From contig NZ_JH719393.1 of the NCBI RefSeq assembly GCF_000271845.1, positions 372,001-436,000 on the forward strand: a stretch of 64,000 nucleotides of DNA, written 5' to 3'. The notes under the pieces are model-generated. The model did no database searches. It saw nothing but the letters and a program-made list of their open reading frames with translations, and was not told where the DNA came from. The DNA is from Rhizobium leguminosarum bv. trifolii WSM2297 (GTDB lineage: Bacteria > Pseudomonadota > Alphaproteobacteria > Rhizobiales > Rhizobiaceae). A program made the position numbers and the translations under genes. The stretch's first letter is position 1; each line of letters opens with the position of its first letter. Shown piece after piece: positions 30,582 through 39,925 of the stretch.

Positions 30582-30839
30582 ATGCCCTCTAGCTACAACA
30601 TTGGTCCTCGCTATGAAGGACTTGTCCGCGAGCTTGTCGAAAGCGGGCGTTATGCCAGCGCCAGCGAGGTCGTGCGCGATAGCCTCCGGCTGCTGGAACA
30701 GCGCGAGGAGATTCGCGCGCTTGAGCTGGAAAAACTCAAGCGGGAATATGCTGAGGGCAAAGCCAGCGGCGAACCCGAGGAGGTTGATCCCGCGGGCTTC
30801 CTGCAGGAGCTGAAAGCAGAACGCGCAGCCCGTGGCTAG
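30582..30839 (+). CDS. parD: ParD-family antitoxin
   Basis: An 85-residue protein with a ribbon-helix-helix N-terminus (YNIGPRYEGLVRELVESGRYASASEVVRDSLRLLEQRE) and a charged, flexible C-terminus (KREYAEGKASGEPEEVDP, FLQELKAERAARG) that would wrap ParE. The ATG at 30582 gives the canonical start; a purine-rich AAAAGG lies 9 bases upstream. It overlaps the parE gene by 8 bases. ParD represses its own promoter, and an inverted repeat fitting that role is present. The pair looks intact. Confidence 0.9.
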   Translation: MPSSYNIGPRYEGLVRELVESGRYASASEVVRDSLRLLEQREEIRALELEKLKREYAEGKASGEPEEVDPAGFLQELKAERAARG

Positions 30840-31122
30840 ATATAGGTTGTCTCCGCGTGCCCAACGCCAGATGCGCGATATCTGGCGGAATATTGCCGTT
30901 CAGAATGAACCGGCAGCGGATAGGCTCCTGCAAAGACTTTTTGAAAAGTTCGAACTGGTTGCCGCACACCCCGAAATCGGGCCTGCCCGCCCGGAAATCA
31001 GCGCCGCTGCCCGTCTGATTGTCGAGGGACGTTACATCGCCATCTATGAACCCACGAGTTATGGCGCTGAAATTGTCGTGATCGTTCACGGAATGCGCGA
31101 GCCGTCGACCTGGCTCGACTGA
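30832..31122 (+). CDS. parE: ParE-family toxin
   Basis: A 96-residue RelE/ParE-superfamily protein: LSPRAQRQMRDIWRNIA, AHPEIGPARPEI, and YIAIYEP followed by VVIVHGMREP at the C-terminus. ParE toxins inhibit DNA gyrase. The GTG start at 30832 overlaps parD, giving coupled translation; no better start follows. Length is normal and I see no disabling change, so the module may be functional. Confidence 0.9.
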   Translation: MARYRLSPRAQRQMRDIWRNIAVQNEPAADRLLQRLFEKFELVAAHPEIGPARPEISAAARLIVEGRYIAIYEPTSYGAEIVVIVHGMREPSTWLD

Positions 31123-31262
31123 CGCGGCCTCTCATAAGCCAGTAATCTTTTGTTTGGTGAGGGTAGCTGCTTTCGCGCGAGCGCTTGCGAACGAAACTTT
31201 TTGCTCCCGCAAAAGTTACCCAAATCCATCCTCACTTCACCGAAGGCTTTCCCTTGACCAAT

Positions 31263-33026
31263 ATGACGTTCGGCCCCGCATTCACTGAAGACGGTATTCT
31301 GTTTCGGCTCTGGGCTCCTCTGCATGAAAGCGTATCGTTGAAGATCGAGGGCGCCGATCCGCGGTCGATGCAGGCGGCGGACGGTGGCTGGCATCGGTGC
31401 GCAGTTCCGAATGCCCATGTCGGCACGCGCTATCGCTTCGTCCTGCCGGACGGCCTTGAAATTCCCGATCCCGCCTCGCGGTTCCAGCCGCAGGACGTGC
31501 ACGGTCCGAGCGAAGTGGTCGACCTTTCCTCCTATGGCTGGAAGGCTAGCGACTGGACCGGCCGGCCATGGGAGGAGATGGTCGTCTACGAGATGCATAT
31601 CGGCTGCTTCACGCCGGAGGGCACTTTCGAAGCTGCGATCGAGCGGCTCGATCATCTGCGGGAGCTGGGCGTCACGGCGTTGCAGATCATGCCGGTCAGC
31701 GAATTCCCCGGCCGTTACAGCTGGGGTTATGACGGCGTGCTGCCCTATGCCCCCGACAGCAGCTACGGGCGGCCGGAGGATTTCATGGCGCTGGTGGATG
31801 AAGCGCATCAGCGCGGTATCTCGGTATTCCTCGATGTGGTCTACAACCACTTCGGGCCCGACGGGAATTTTATCCCTTCCTATGCGCCGCTCTTTACGGA
31901 CCATCACAAGACGCCATGGGGCCACGGCATCAACTATGACGGCGACGGATCGCAGATGATCCGCGAATTCGTCATTGAGAACGCCACCTACTGGATCACC
32001 GAATTCAGGCTCGACGGCTTCCGCTTCGATGCTGTTCACGCGATCAAGGACGATAGCGACGAGCATCTGCTTCACGAGCTTGCCCGCCGCGTCAGGGCTG
32101 CGGCCGGCGATCGGCTTATTCATCTGATCGTCGAGAACGAGGAGAATGACAGCGATCTGCTGAAGCGCGATGAAAAAGGCGCGGCGAAGCTGTTCACCGC
32201 CCAGTGGAACGACGACATCCACCATATGCTGCATATCACTGCCACCGGCGAAACCTTCGGCTATTATGCCGATTATGCGGGCGATGTCGGCAAGCTCGGC
32301 CGGGCGCTGGCGGAAGGTTTTGTGTTCCAGGGAGAACATATGCCTTATCGCGGTGGAAATAGGGGCAAGCCGAGCGGTCATCTGCCGCCGACCGCTTTCA
32401 TCTCCTTCATCCAGAACCATGATCAGATCGGCAACCGGGCGTTGGGAGACCGCGTCATGGTGTCGAGCCCGGCCGATGCCGTCAAAGCCGTCATATCAAT
32501 CTATTTGCTGGCGCCCGAGATCCCGATGCTGTTCATGGGCGAGGAATGGGGTGCTGCAGAGCCTTTCCCGTTTTTCTGCGATTTCGACGAGGAGCTGAAC
32601 GAGAAGGTCAGGAAAGGCCGTCGCGAGGAGCTTTCGCGTCTGCCGGGCTTCGACGCCGACGACCTTCTCGACCCGACGGCGCCGTCGACCTTTGCTGCCG
32701 CCAAACTCGACTGGTCGAAAGTTGCTTCCTCTGAGATCCTCGATTTCTACAGGACACTTCTCGACCTCCGGCACCGCCGGATCGTGCCTTTGCTGAAGGG
32801 AGCCGCCGCCGGAAGGGCCGTCTACCGCTCGGCGGGAAACGCGATCGCGGTGGACTGGACCCTTGCGGAAAGCCGGCATCTTCATCTGCGCACCAACCTC
32901 GGCAACGAAGCGGCCGCGCCGCCGGCCTCGCAGCAGGAAGACGCCGAGACGATCTTTCGTCTCGGCGGAAGCGGTGGCGGCGATCTCGCGCCCTGGACGG
33001 TGATCTGGAGCATCAGCGAGGCGTGA
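31263..33026 (+). CDS. treZ: Malto-oligosyltrehalose trehalohydrolase
   Basis: A 587-residue GH13 enzyme that releases trehalose from maltooligosyl-trehalose. N-terminal CBM48-like sandwich (FRLWAPLHESVSLKIEG), then a barrel with VVYEMHIGCFTPEG, nucleophile Asp in FRLDGFRFDAVHAI, acid/base Glu in LIVENEEND and the stabilising Asp in FIQNHDQIGNR. The ATG at 31263 gives the family N-terminus; a TTG at 31254 with GAAGG upstream is an alternative. The usual partner treY is not here; instead malQ follows 21 bases later. The 140 bases after parE hold an imperfect hairpin (31195-31217) but no gene. Confidence 0.93.
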   Translation: MTFGPAFTEDGILFRLWAPLHESVSLKIEGADPRSMQAADGGWHRCAVPNAHVGTRYRFVLPDGLEIPDPASRFQPQDVHGPSEVVDLSSYGWKASDWTGRPWEEMVVYEMHIGCFTPEGTFEAAIERLDHLRELGVTALQIMPVSEFPGRYSWGYDGVLPYAPDSSYGRPEDFMALVDEAHQRGISVFLDVVYNHFGPDGNFIPSYAPLFTDHHKTPWGHGINYDGDGSQMIREFVIENATYWITEFRLDGFRFDAVHAIKDDSDEHLLHELARRVRAAAGDRLIHLIVENEENDSDLLKRDEKGAAKLFTAQWNDDIHHMLHITATGETFGYYADYAGDVGKLGRALAEGFVFQGEHMPYRGGNRGKPSGHLPPTAFISFIQNHDQIGNRALGDRVMVSSPADAVKAVISIYLLAPEIPMLFMGEEWGAAEPFPFFCDFDEELNEKVRKGRREELSRLPGFDADDLLDPTAPSTFAAAKLDWSKVASSEILDFYRTLLDLRHRRIVPLLKGAAAGRAVYRSAGNAIAVDWTLAESRHLHLRTNLGNEAAAPPASQQEDAETIFRLGGSGGGDLAPWTVIWSISEA

Positions 33027-33047
33027 CGGGGTGGGAAGGGTCGAATA

Positions 33048-34916
33048 ATGAAATCCGCTGAACTCGACAAGCTCGCCCGCTTCCACGGCATCAGCCCGAC
33101 ACGGCCCAGCCCCGAGAACCGGGAAGTGCCGATTTCCGCCGCCACCAAGCGCAAGATACTCTCGGCATTGAATATTGGCCTGACGGGGACGGCGGATCAA
33201 CAGACCGGCGGGCCGCGACAGGAAGCGAAGCCGGATCGCAGGAAGATTCCCGTGTCATTTCTGCCGGATTTCCTTTCCGGCACACGTGTCTGGGGCCTAA
33301 GCCTGCAGCTTTACGAACTCCGGTCGGCACGCAACTGGGGCATAGGAGATTTCAAGGATCTGGCTGACATGGCCGATCTGGCGGGATCGCTGGGGGCCGA
33401 TTTCATCGGCCTCAACCCGCTTCACGCGCCGTTCCTCGCCGATCCTGATCGCTGCAGCCCCTATGAGCCCTCAAGCCGCCAGCATCTCAACCCGCTCTAT
33501 ATCGCCGTCGACCAGGTGCCGGCTTTTGCCGGCAGTCCCGAACTCGAACGGGAATTGAAGCGCCTTCGCCAATCCGATCTCGTTGATTACATCGGCGTCG
33601 CGCGAACCAAGCTCGGTGCCCTTCATGATCTCTGGTCGGCATGGCGACAGCGCCGCGTCAGTGACAAGACCGTCGATGACGACGCCGCCGATTTTGACGC
33701 CTTCGTCGCGCAAGGCGGCGACAGCCTGCGGCTGCATGCGCTGTTCGAATGCCTTTCCTTTTCCATGGTCGAGCGCGGGGCGGGCGCCGGCTGGCAAGGG
33801 TGGCCGGCCGAGTTCCAACGCTTCGACAGTGCCGCTGTCGGCGATTTCGAACGCGAGCATTCAGATGACGTTCGCTTCCACATGTGGCTTCAATGGCTTG
33901 CCCACCGCCAGCTGATGCAGGCCGCGGATCGGGCGCGCAGGGCCGGCCTGCGCATCGGGCTCTATCTCGACCTTGCCGTCGGGGAGGCGGTCGACGGCTC
34001 GGCGACGTGGAGCGAGCCGGATATCTATGTCTCGCAGGCCACGATCGGCAGTCCTCCCGATCCATTCGCCGTTCACGGGCAGGACTGGCATCTTGCCGGA
34101 TATCTGCCGTCCGAAATTGCCGGAGGAAAGATGTCGCCTTACCGGCGCATGGTGAGCGCCGCGATGCGCTACGCGGGCGCCATTCGCATCGACCACGCGC
34201 CAGCGATCCGCCGTCTTTTCCTGGTTCCTTTGGGCGACAGGCCGGACAGCGGCGCCTATGTTCGCTATCCCGAGGATCGGCTGCTGCAGATCCTCGCGGA
34301 GACCTCCGCCGAACATCGATGCCTCGTCATCGGGGAGTCTCTCGGAATGATTCCGGAAGGATTGCAGGAGGATCTGGCGGCTGCCGGCATTCTCTCCTAT
34401 CGGATCCTTTCCTACGAACAGAACGAAAAGGGCTTCAAGCCGGCCGATGCCTATCCCGCCCTCGCGCTTACCTGCATTTCGACACATGACCACCAGACGC
34501 TTGCCGGCTGGTGGCGCGGCGCCGACATTCAGGATCGTTGTGAACACGGTATCGTACCGCCCGATCTCACCGAAGAACATCTCGAACACCGCAAGCGCGA
34601 ACGGAGGCACCTGAAAACGGCACTCAAGGCCGCCGGCCTCGACGTGCCGCCGCGGCTCACGGCGGCGCGGGCAAGCCAAGAAACGCTGAAACTTTTGACC
34701 GTCAGCGCCTACCGTTTCATTGCCCGGACCCCATCGCTTCTGACCGCCGTGCGGCTTGCCGATCTCACCGACGAGAAAAGACCGACCAATATTCCAGGCA
34801 CCAGCGACAGCTATCCGAACTGGAAGCCGAAGCTATCGGTTCTGCTGGAGAATCTGCTGTCGGTCCCGCTGCTCAAACGCGTGACGGCGGCAATGCGGGA
34901 GGAAAGGCCGCGGTGA
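33048..34916 (+). CDS. malQ: 4-alpha-glucanotransferase
   Basis: A 622-residue GH77 enzyme that moves maltodextrin chains between acceptors. Recognisable by RVWGLSLQLYELRSARNWGIGDF, GADFIGLNPLHAPF, SPYEPSSRQHLNPLYI, IRIDHAPAIRR (catalytic Asp region) and GESLGMIPEG (acid/base Glu region). GGGAAGGG lies before the ATG. Co-transcribed with treZ. It would supply or trim the linear maltodextrins used by TreY/TreZ and the GlgE pathway at the left end of the window. Confidence 0.93.
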   Translation: MKSAELDKLARFHGISPTRPSPENREVPISAATKRKILSALNIGLTGTADQQTGGPRQEAKPDRRKIPVSFLPDFLSGTRVWGLSLQLYELRSARNWGIGDFKDLADMADLAGSLGADFIGLNPLHAPFLADPDRCSPYEPSSRQHLNPLYIAVDQVPAFAGSPELERELKRLRQSDLVDYIGVARTKLGALHDLWSAWRQRRVSDKTVDDDAADFDAFVAQGGDSLRLHALFECLSFSMVERGAGAGWQGWPAEFQRFDSAAVGDFEREHSDDVRFHMWLQWLAHRQLMQAADRARRAGLRIGLYLDLAVGEAVDGSATWSEPDIYVSQATIGSPPDPFAVHGQDWHLAGYLPSEIAGGKMSPYRRMVSAAMRYAGAIRIDHAPAIRRLFLVPLGDRPDSGAYVRYPEDRLLQILAETSAEHRCLVIGESLGMIPEGLQEDLAAAGILSYRILSYEQNEKGFKPADAYPALALTCISTHDHQTLAGWWRGADIQDRCEHGIVPPDLTEEHLEHRKRERRHLKTALKAAGLDVPPRLTAARASQETLKLLTVSAYRFIARTPSLLTAVRLADLTDEKRPTNIPGTSDSYPNWKPKLSVLLENLLSVPLLKRVTAAMREERPR

Positions 34917-35105
34917 ATTGCGGTCGAGCGAGCCGCCCGCTTCAATGTTGCCTTCCGATGGGGACCTGCGGGGCGGATGGAAATCGATCGGGGACGGAAC
35001 GAATACGAAGCCGGCGAATTTTGGGTAAATAAGGACAGGGAATGTCGAGATGAAGGCTTACGGCTTTCGCCGCTTTCGGCCCCACCCTATGATGGAAACA
35101 CGATC

Positions 35106-35267
35106 ATGACGACCGCATTCATCCCTATCGCATTGGCTCTGATCATCATCTACGCCGGCCCGACATTGCTGTTCATCTGCGTCGGCTATGCCGATTATGT
35201 GCTGGAGCGACGAAGACATATGATGGCACTGAAGCACGCGGTGAGGCGTCGCAGCGACGAGTTTTAG
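35106..35267 (+). CDS. Small single-pass membrane protein
   Basis: A 53-residue reading frame with one strong hydrophobic helix (FIPIALALIIIYAGPTLLFI) followed by a basic tail (LERRRHMMALKHAVRRR). No family recognised. The upstream frame extends to 34977 but the hydrophobic start at 35106 is more natural. GGAAAC lies about 7 bases upstream. Coding is plausible from composition but not proven. Confidence 0.4.
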   Translation: MTTAFIPIALALIIIYAGPTLLFICVGYADYVLERRRHMMALKHAVRRRSDEF

Positions 35268-35358
35268 CGAATCCAGGGAAATCGTTCTCTTCACCTGGAT
35301 CAACGTGGTCGGCTTTTCGTCGACCTTCGATGTTGCTTGCCTTTCCCGGGAAAGGACC

Positions 35359-35388
35359 CCAGAGGCAGGTCGGAAAACCCGCCTCTGG
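35359..35388 (-). terminator. Hairpin downstream of the 395-residue secreted-protein gene
   Basis: CCAGAGGC (35359-35366) pairs with GCCTCTGG (35381-35388) around a 14-base loop that can extend the stem. It lies 22 bases past the - strand stop at 35410. The U content after it on the - strand is modest (GGTCCTTTCC), so it is a possible terminator. Confidence 0.5.
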
Positions 35389-35409
35389 CAGTTCACCTCT
35401 ATAGGCGGC

Positions 35410-36597
35410 TTAATCGTTCGCCGTCACCTTGACGCCGAGAACCGAAGGAATGGTGTTCGGCGCACCCATGGCCGCGCCGATGATCATCGGAAATGGAACC
35501 GGCTTTTCTGGTGCTGCGCTGATCGTCATGTTTTTCGGCCCGTCGAGATAGGTGTTGACGGCAGCCGATACCTGATTTTGCAACTCCGGCAGGTTGAGCT
35601 GCGCCATCATCATCGGCACAAGACCTTTCAGTGATTGCGTCAGCTGTTCGCCGGTGATGCCCTGCTGCGCGCCGGCATAGTCGAGCGCCTTCTTGGTGAT
35701 CGAGGCATCGTCGAAGCGGATCGAGGCGCTGTTGAACGTCAGCTGCTGCATCAGCCCCAACATTGCAAGGCCGGCGGCCTGGTTGGCCTCTTCCTTGTTC
35801 GGATTGGCCTCGGCCGTCTTGACCGCCTCCTGCAACGACTTGACGAAGGCCAGCGTGTAGCCGGAGAGGTCGACGGCGATATTCAGCCGGCCGATATTCT
35901 TGAAGTCGAAAGCGTATTCGTCGACAGCGATCTTGCCGCTTTCGACTTCCCAGCTGCCCTTCATCGTCACCGTCCCGTCGAGCGTGGTCAGCCCGAGTTT
36001 CTCGATGGCGTCCTTCGCGCTCGCATCCTCGACCTGCGACAGGTCGGCTTTCACGCCGGCGACATTGGCGTCATAGGTAAAGCCACCATTCTGGCGCCCG
36101 AGGTTCGACTCGATGCCCTCGATGGCAAACACGTCCTTGCCCTTGATGTTGACAGCGATCGGCCCGGTGCTGACGGTTTCATAGAGGAGGATGTCGTTCA
36201 GCGTGTCGCCTGTGGCATTGGCGGGAATCGTCAGGCCGGCGATCTCGATGTCCTTTACGGAAAGCCGACCTACTGCCTGGCTCATGTCGATATCCGGGAA
36301 AGAGACGGTTTTGGCGTGGTAGCCGCCGCCTTCGGTTTCCTCGACGCCCTCGAAGGTGAGCTCGCCGATCTTCAAAGTATCGCCGGGCAAGTTCGCATAT
36401 CCAACCTGGACGCCCGTCGCCGTTACCGTGTCGCCATCGACATCAGCCTTTTCGAAGGTGATGACCGTGCCGCCGGCACTGGTGGCGGCATTGAGCTTTT
36501 TCATCATATCAGCGCCGTCAAGCGCGAAGGAGGGGCCGGCGAGCGCGAGAAAAGCGGTGCTTGCCAGCATCAGGCGGAGATTGCGCATATGCTTCAT
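35410..36597 (-). CDS. Secreted or periplasmic hypothetical protein
   Basis: A 395-residue protein with a clear signal peptide (LRLMLASTAFLALAGPSFA, cleavage after SFA-L). The mature protein is rich in short beta-strands with repeated GDTVTATGV, LKIGELTFEGV and VKDIEIAGLTI patterns, like a long beta-solenoid or AsmA/DUF945-style fold, ending in PVPFPMIIGAAMGAPNTI. No family that I can name. A perfect 18-bp palindrome lies 60 bases upstream. Alone in its transcription unit. Confidence 0.75.
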   Translation of the reverse strand: MKHMRNLRLMLASTAFLALAGPSFALDGADMMKKLNAATSAGGTVITFEKADVDGDTVTATGVQVGYANLPGDTLKIGELTFEGVEETEGGGYHAKTVSFPDIDMSQAVGRLSVKDIEIAGLTIPANATGDTLNDILLYETVSTGPIAVNIKGKDVFAIEGIESNLGRQNGGFTYDANVAGVKADLSQVEDASAKDAIEKLGLTTLDGTVTMKGSWEVESGKIAVDEYAFDFKNIGRLNIAVDLSGYTLAFVKSLQEAVKTAEANPNKEEANQAAGLAMLGLMQQLTFNSASIRFDDASITKKALDYAGAQQGITGEQLTQSLKGLVPMMMAQLNLPELQNQVSAAVNTYLDGPKNMTISAAPEKPVPFPMIIGAAMGAPNTIPSVLGVKVTAND

Positions 36598-37084
36598 GGA
36601 AATGTCCTTATGGGGGTAAGTATGGGGATTGGGAAATTTCCGGACCTACCCATCCGGCTCTCAGGCCTGAGAGCTGGCTGGGATGTCGCGGTACATCTGG
36701 CAGCTAATTGGGCGGTGAGGAGGTTAGGCACCGCCGGGACCGTCGGGCTGAAGAAACATAGCCGGCATTCCCTCGAGGATGGACGGCGGCATTTTCTCTA
36801 GCATGGGACGTTGTGCGGCTCATTCTGAGACGTAGAGTGTATTCCCTCGATTCTTGCAACCCAAATTGCGATGGCGGGAATCATTCGCCGGAATTTGGAC
36901 GCTCTTCAGCCCACGCGAAGAGCAGCTCCAGCGGCATTCTCTCACCACTGATATATTTGTATTTTAGTATGGACGGCGACTGAGGGATCGGGCTAACACC
37001 GTCGGGAGATGTTGGTCACCGCACTTGCTATATCGAACCATACGATATGGGCCGGCCTGCATTCGTTCAATCAGGAGAAACGCA
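36598..37084. other. 487-base divergent intergenic region with palindromes
   Basis: No gene recognised. It contains GCTCTCAGG-CCTGAGAGC (36657-36674), a perfect 18-bp palindrome in the leader of the secreted-protein gene, and ATATCG-N7-CGATAT (37030-37048), an inverted repeat 37 bases before the EamA transporter start that may be an operator. Confidence 0.6.
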
Positions 37085-37978
37085 ATGCAGCCCGGTCGTA
37101 CAGGCCTTGCCGTCGGAATGATGGTGGCCGCAGCCTTTTTGAACAGTCTTGACGCAATCATCGTGCGTTTGCTGGCCGGCGAGGTGCATCCGTTGATGAT
37201 TGGCTTTTTCCGGTCGTTTTTCGGACTTCTTGCCGTCTCGCCGTGGATCGTGTCTCGCGTTGGTCTGAGAGCCTCTCCCTACCGGGTCCTGCATGGCGTG
37301 CGTGCTGGTCTGAAGCTCGCCTCACTGGTTGCTTTGTTCGTCGCCTTTGCGCATGCGCCACTCGCCGATGCAACGGCGATCAATTTCACCATGCCGATGT
37401 TCCTGGTTCTCGGTGCGTGGCTCGTGCTCAAGGAACGTGTCGGCGCCGCCAGCGTCGCCGGCATTGCCGCAGGCTTTATCGGCGTCATGATCATCATTCG
37501 CCCCGGACCGTCCGGTTTCGATCAATGGCTGCTTTTTGCGCTGGTGGGAGCGGTCTTGACCGCGGCCAGCCAGTTGATGCTGCGGCGGATGGCATTGAGG
37601 GACAGCGCGGACCGGCTGGTTGCATGGAATCTGATCGCCACGGTGCCGCTTGTCCTAATCGTCATGCTGCCGGTCTGGTCACTGCCGACGTGTAGCCAAC
37701 TCGGGCTGCTCGCCATGCAGGGGGCACTCGGCGCATTTAATATGACGCTGATCACACGCGCCTTCGGTATGGCGGCTGCAAGCGTTCTGGCGCCGCTCGA
37801 CTTTCTCAGGCTGCCGGTCGTGGCGCTGATGGCCTTCTTGTTTTTCTCGGAAGTTCCTGCCCCCCAGACGTGGATCGGCGCGGCGGTCATCATTGGCGCG
37901 ACGATCATCGGCACCGGCGGTATGGCGTGGAGACGAAAGCCGCCGGTTGATAAGAAAGGGGGTTCACAAAAATTCTAG
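37085..37978 (+). CDS. DMT-superfamily (EamA) transporter
   Basis: A 297-residue membrane protein with ten hydrophobic segments arranged as two EamA repeats (about residues 10-140 and 150-285). Repeat 1 includes FLNSLDAIIVRLL and ATAINFTMPMFLVLGAWLVLKERV; repeat 2 has SQLMLRRMA and AAASVLAPLDFLRLPVVALMAFLFFSE. Such proteins export or exchange small metabolites; the substrate is unknown. AGGAGA lies 5 bases before the ATG at 37085. It lies upstream of the dipeptide-type ABC genes, but the operator and leader between them argue for separate transcription. Confidence 0.88.
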   Translation: MQPGRTGLAVGMMVAAAFLNSLDAIIVRLLAGEVHPLMIGFFRSFFGLLAVSPWIVSRVGLRASPYRVLHGVRAGLKLASLVALFVAFAHAPLADATAINFTMPMFLVLGAWLVLKERVGAASVAGIAAGFIGVMIIIRPGPSGFDQWLLFALVGAVLTAASQLMLRRMALRDSADRLVAWNLIATVPLVLIVMLPVWSLPTCSQLGLLAMQGALGAFNMTLITRAFGMAAASVLAPLDFLRLPVVALMAFLFFSEVPAPQTWIGAAVIIGATIIGTGGMAWRRKPPVDKKGGSQKF

Positions 37979-37981
37979 ATG

Positions 37982-37997
37982 AACTAATATTTCAGTT
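37982..37997. promoter_or_regulatory. Predicted operator of the sugar-acid GntR regulator, copy 1
   Basis: AACTAATATTTCAGTT, near-palindromic, 84 bases before the permease gene at 38081. It matches the copies at 43328 and 48843 (consensus AACTARWATWTYAGTK). Confidence 0.65.
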
Positions 37998-38080
37998 GCT
38001 GCTGTCGACGGCGGCGCCTGGCGGGCGACAAGCGATGACCAGGCTTTCGGTTCCTATGGGTTTCACTCGGGAGGAGTGGC

Positions 38081-38995
38081 ATGAAGAGTTTCATCGGCAA
38101 ACGCGCGATCGCCAGCGGCGTATCGCTCGTGGTGCTTATCGTCATCGTCTTCTTCCTGTCCCGGCTGACCGGCGATCCGACCGACCTCTACCTTCCTATT
38201 GATGCAACCACGGACATGCGCCAGCAATTCCGTGAAATGAACGGGTTTAACGACCCGTTGATCATTCAGTTCGGCCGTTATGTCTCAGATCTCGCGCAGG
38301 GAAATTTCGGCCAGTCGCTGCGGCAGGCCCGTCCTGCCATGGATGTCGTCCTCGAGGCTTTCGTCTGGACCTTCTGGCTGGCTGTCATCACCATGGCGCT
38401 GGTCACCGTCGCTGCGATCGTCATTGGCTCGCTCGCAGCGTTTCGCGTCGGCGGCGTTTTCGACCGTCTCGCCACCTTCTTCTCGCTGATCGGCGCCGCG
38501 GCGCCTGATTTCTGGCTTGCCATCGTGGCGATCGTCATTTTCGCCGTCAAACTGCATGTCCTGCCGACATCGGGAACGGGAACTGTCTGGCATTGGGTGC
38601 TGCCGGTCAGCGTGCTGTTCATCCGGCCCTTCGGCCTGATCCTGCAGGTGGTGCGCGGTTCGATGATCAGCGTCCTGTCTTCCGCCTACGTGAAGACGGC
38701 TCGCGCCAAGGGTGTCCGTTCGAACTCGATTATCTTCGTTCACGGGCTGCGCAACGCCATGCTGCCGGTGATCACCGTCATCGGCGACCAGGCGGCCGCC
38801 ATCCTGAACGGTGCCGTTGTCGTCGAGACGGTGTTTGGTTTTCCGGGAATCGGCAAGCTGATGATCGATTCCATCCTGCTTCGCGATTTCGCCGTCGTGC
38901 TGGCCGTCATCATGGTCTCGGCACTGGCGATCTTCATCATGAACCTGCTGATCGACATCGCCTATGCGCTGCTCGATCCGCGTATCCGGTATTGA
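38081..38995 (+). CDS. ABC transporter permease, dipeptide/nickel type (DppB-like)
   Basis: A 304-residue inner-membrane permease with six hydrophobic segments. The N-terminal helix (SGVSLVVLIVIVFFLSRLTGDP) and the EAA-like loop (AYVKTARAKGVRSNSIIFVHGLRNAMLPVI) are typical of the DppB/OppB family. GGGAGGAG precedes the ATG. It is followed 3 bases later by the second permease. The binding protein for the system is probably the one at 48966, in the same regulon. The class carries peptides, but in rhizobia many members carry sugars or sugar acids, as the neighbours suggest here. Confidence 0.9.
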   Translation: MKSFIGKRAIASGVSLVVLIVIVFFLSRLTGDPTDLYLPIDATTDMRQQFREMNGFNDPLIIQFGRYVSDLAQGNFGQSLRQARPAMDVVLEAFVWTFWLAVITMALVTVAAIVIGSLAAFRVGGVFDRLATFFSLIGAAAPDFWLAIVAIVIFAVKLHVLPTSGTGTVWHWVLPVSVLFIRPFGLILQVVRGSMISVLSSAYVKTARAKGVRSNSIIFVHGLRNAMLPVITVIGDQAAAILNGAVVVETVFGFPGIGKLMIDSILLRDFAVVLAVIMVSALAIFIMNLLIDIAYALLDPRIRY

Positions 38996-38998
38996 GCG

Positions 38999-39925
38999 AT
39001 GACGATGACCGACACGCAGATCCTCATCGAGAAAAAACCGACAGGCCCGATCGGCCGCTGGCTGAGCATGCTGTGGGCGGACAAGCTCGCCTTCTTCGCC
39101 GCGCTGTTCCTCCTGATCGTTCTTCTCTGCGCGCTGTTTGGGCCGTTTCTGCTGGAGAGCATCGCCACCAAGCAGAACCTGCGGGGCCGAAACGCGCCGC
39201 CGTTCGATATCACCCGCGGATTGCTTTACGTCCTTGGAGCCGATGCGCTGGGCAGGCCGCTTCTTGCCCGCGTCGTCGTGGCGGCGCAAAACACCATCCT
39301 GGTTGCCGCGGCGGCGGTGCTTGCATCATCTGTCGTCGGCACGGGGCTCGGACTGGTGGCGGGTTACAGCCGTTCTTCCGCCGCTCAATGGATCATGCGG
39401 CTCGGCGACGTCATCATGTCCTTCCCGTCGCTGCTTCTGGCGGTGATCGTGCTCTATATGCTCGAACCCTCGGTCACCAATATCGTCCTCGTCCTGGCGA
39501 TCACCCGCATTCCCATCTATCTGCGCACCACCCGTGCCGAGGTGCTTGAGGTGCGCGAGCGGATGTTCGTGCAGGCGGCGAAGGTCATGGGAGCATCCTA
39601 TTGGCGTATCGTCTTCCATCACATCCTGCCGGTGATCTTTCCGACGCTGGTGACCATCGCGACGCTTGATTTCGCCTTCGTCATGCTGGCCGAATCCTCG
39701 CTGTCCTTCCTTGGGATCGGCATTCAGGCGCCTGAGATCACCTGGGGTCTCATGGTTGCCCAGGGGCGGCCCTATCTCACCAATGCCTGGTGGCTGTCCT
39801 TCTGGCCGGGCCTCGCGATCATCCTGACGACGCTGTCGCTCAACCTTCTGTCGAACTGGCTGCGCATCGCGCTCGATCCGACGCAACGCTGGCGCCTTGA
39901 AATGAGGGGCAGGAAAAATGGCTGA
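38999..39925 (+). CDS. ABC transporter permease, dipeptide/nickel type (DppC-like)
   Basis: A 308-residue permease with the DppC/OppC layout: a cytoplasmic N-terminus, a first helix at about 29-50, a GADALGRPLLARVV motif (the GTDxLGRD motif of the family, here GADALGR) and the EAA loop RERMFVQAAKVMGASYWRIVFHHILP. It pairs with the DppB-like protein. Its end overlaps the ATPase start by 8 bases, so the three transport genes are translationally linked. Confidence 0.9.
   Translation: MTMTDTQILIEKKPTGPIGRWLSMLWADKLAFFAALFLLIVLLCALFGPFLLESIATKQNLRGRNAPPFDITRGLLYVLGADALGRPLLARVVVAAQNTILVAAAAVLASSVVGTGLGLVAGYSRSSAAQWIMRLGDVIMSFPSLLLAVIVLYMLEPSVTNIVLVLAITRIPIYLRTTRAEVLEVRERMFVQAAKVMGASYWRIVFHHILPVIFPTLVTIATLDFAFVMLAESSLSFLGIGIQAPEITWGLMVAQGRPYLTNAWWLSFWPGLAIILTTLSLNLLSNWLRIALDPTQRWRLEMRGRKNG

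Noticed and set aside
31195..31217. Terminator after parE
   Set aside because: The AACTTTT/AAAAGTT hairpin has a bulge and no U tract; position suits the treZ leader as well.
34977..35105. Possible EcfG promoter (GGAAC near 34996) before the 53-residue membrane protein
   Set aside because: No CGTT or GTT at 16-17 bases; the match is half of the motif only.
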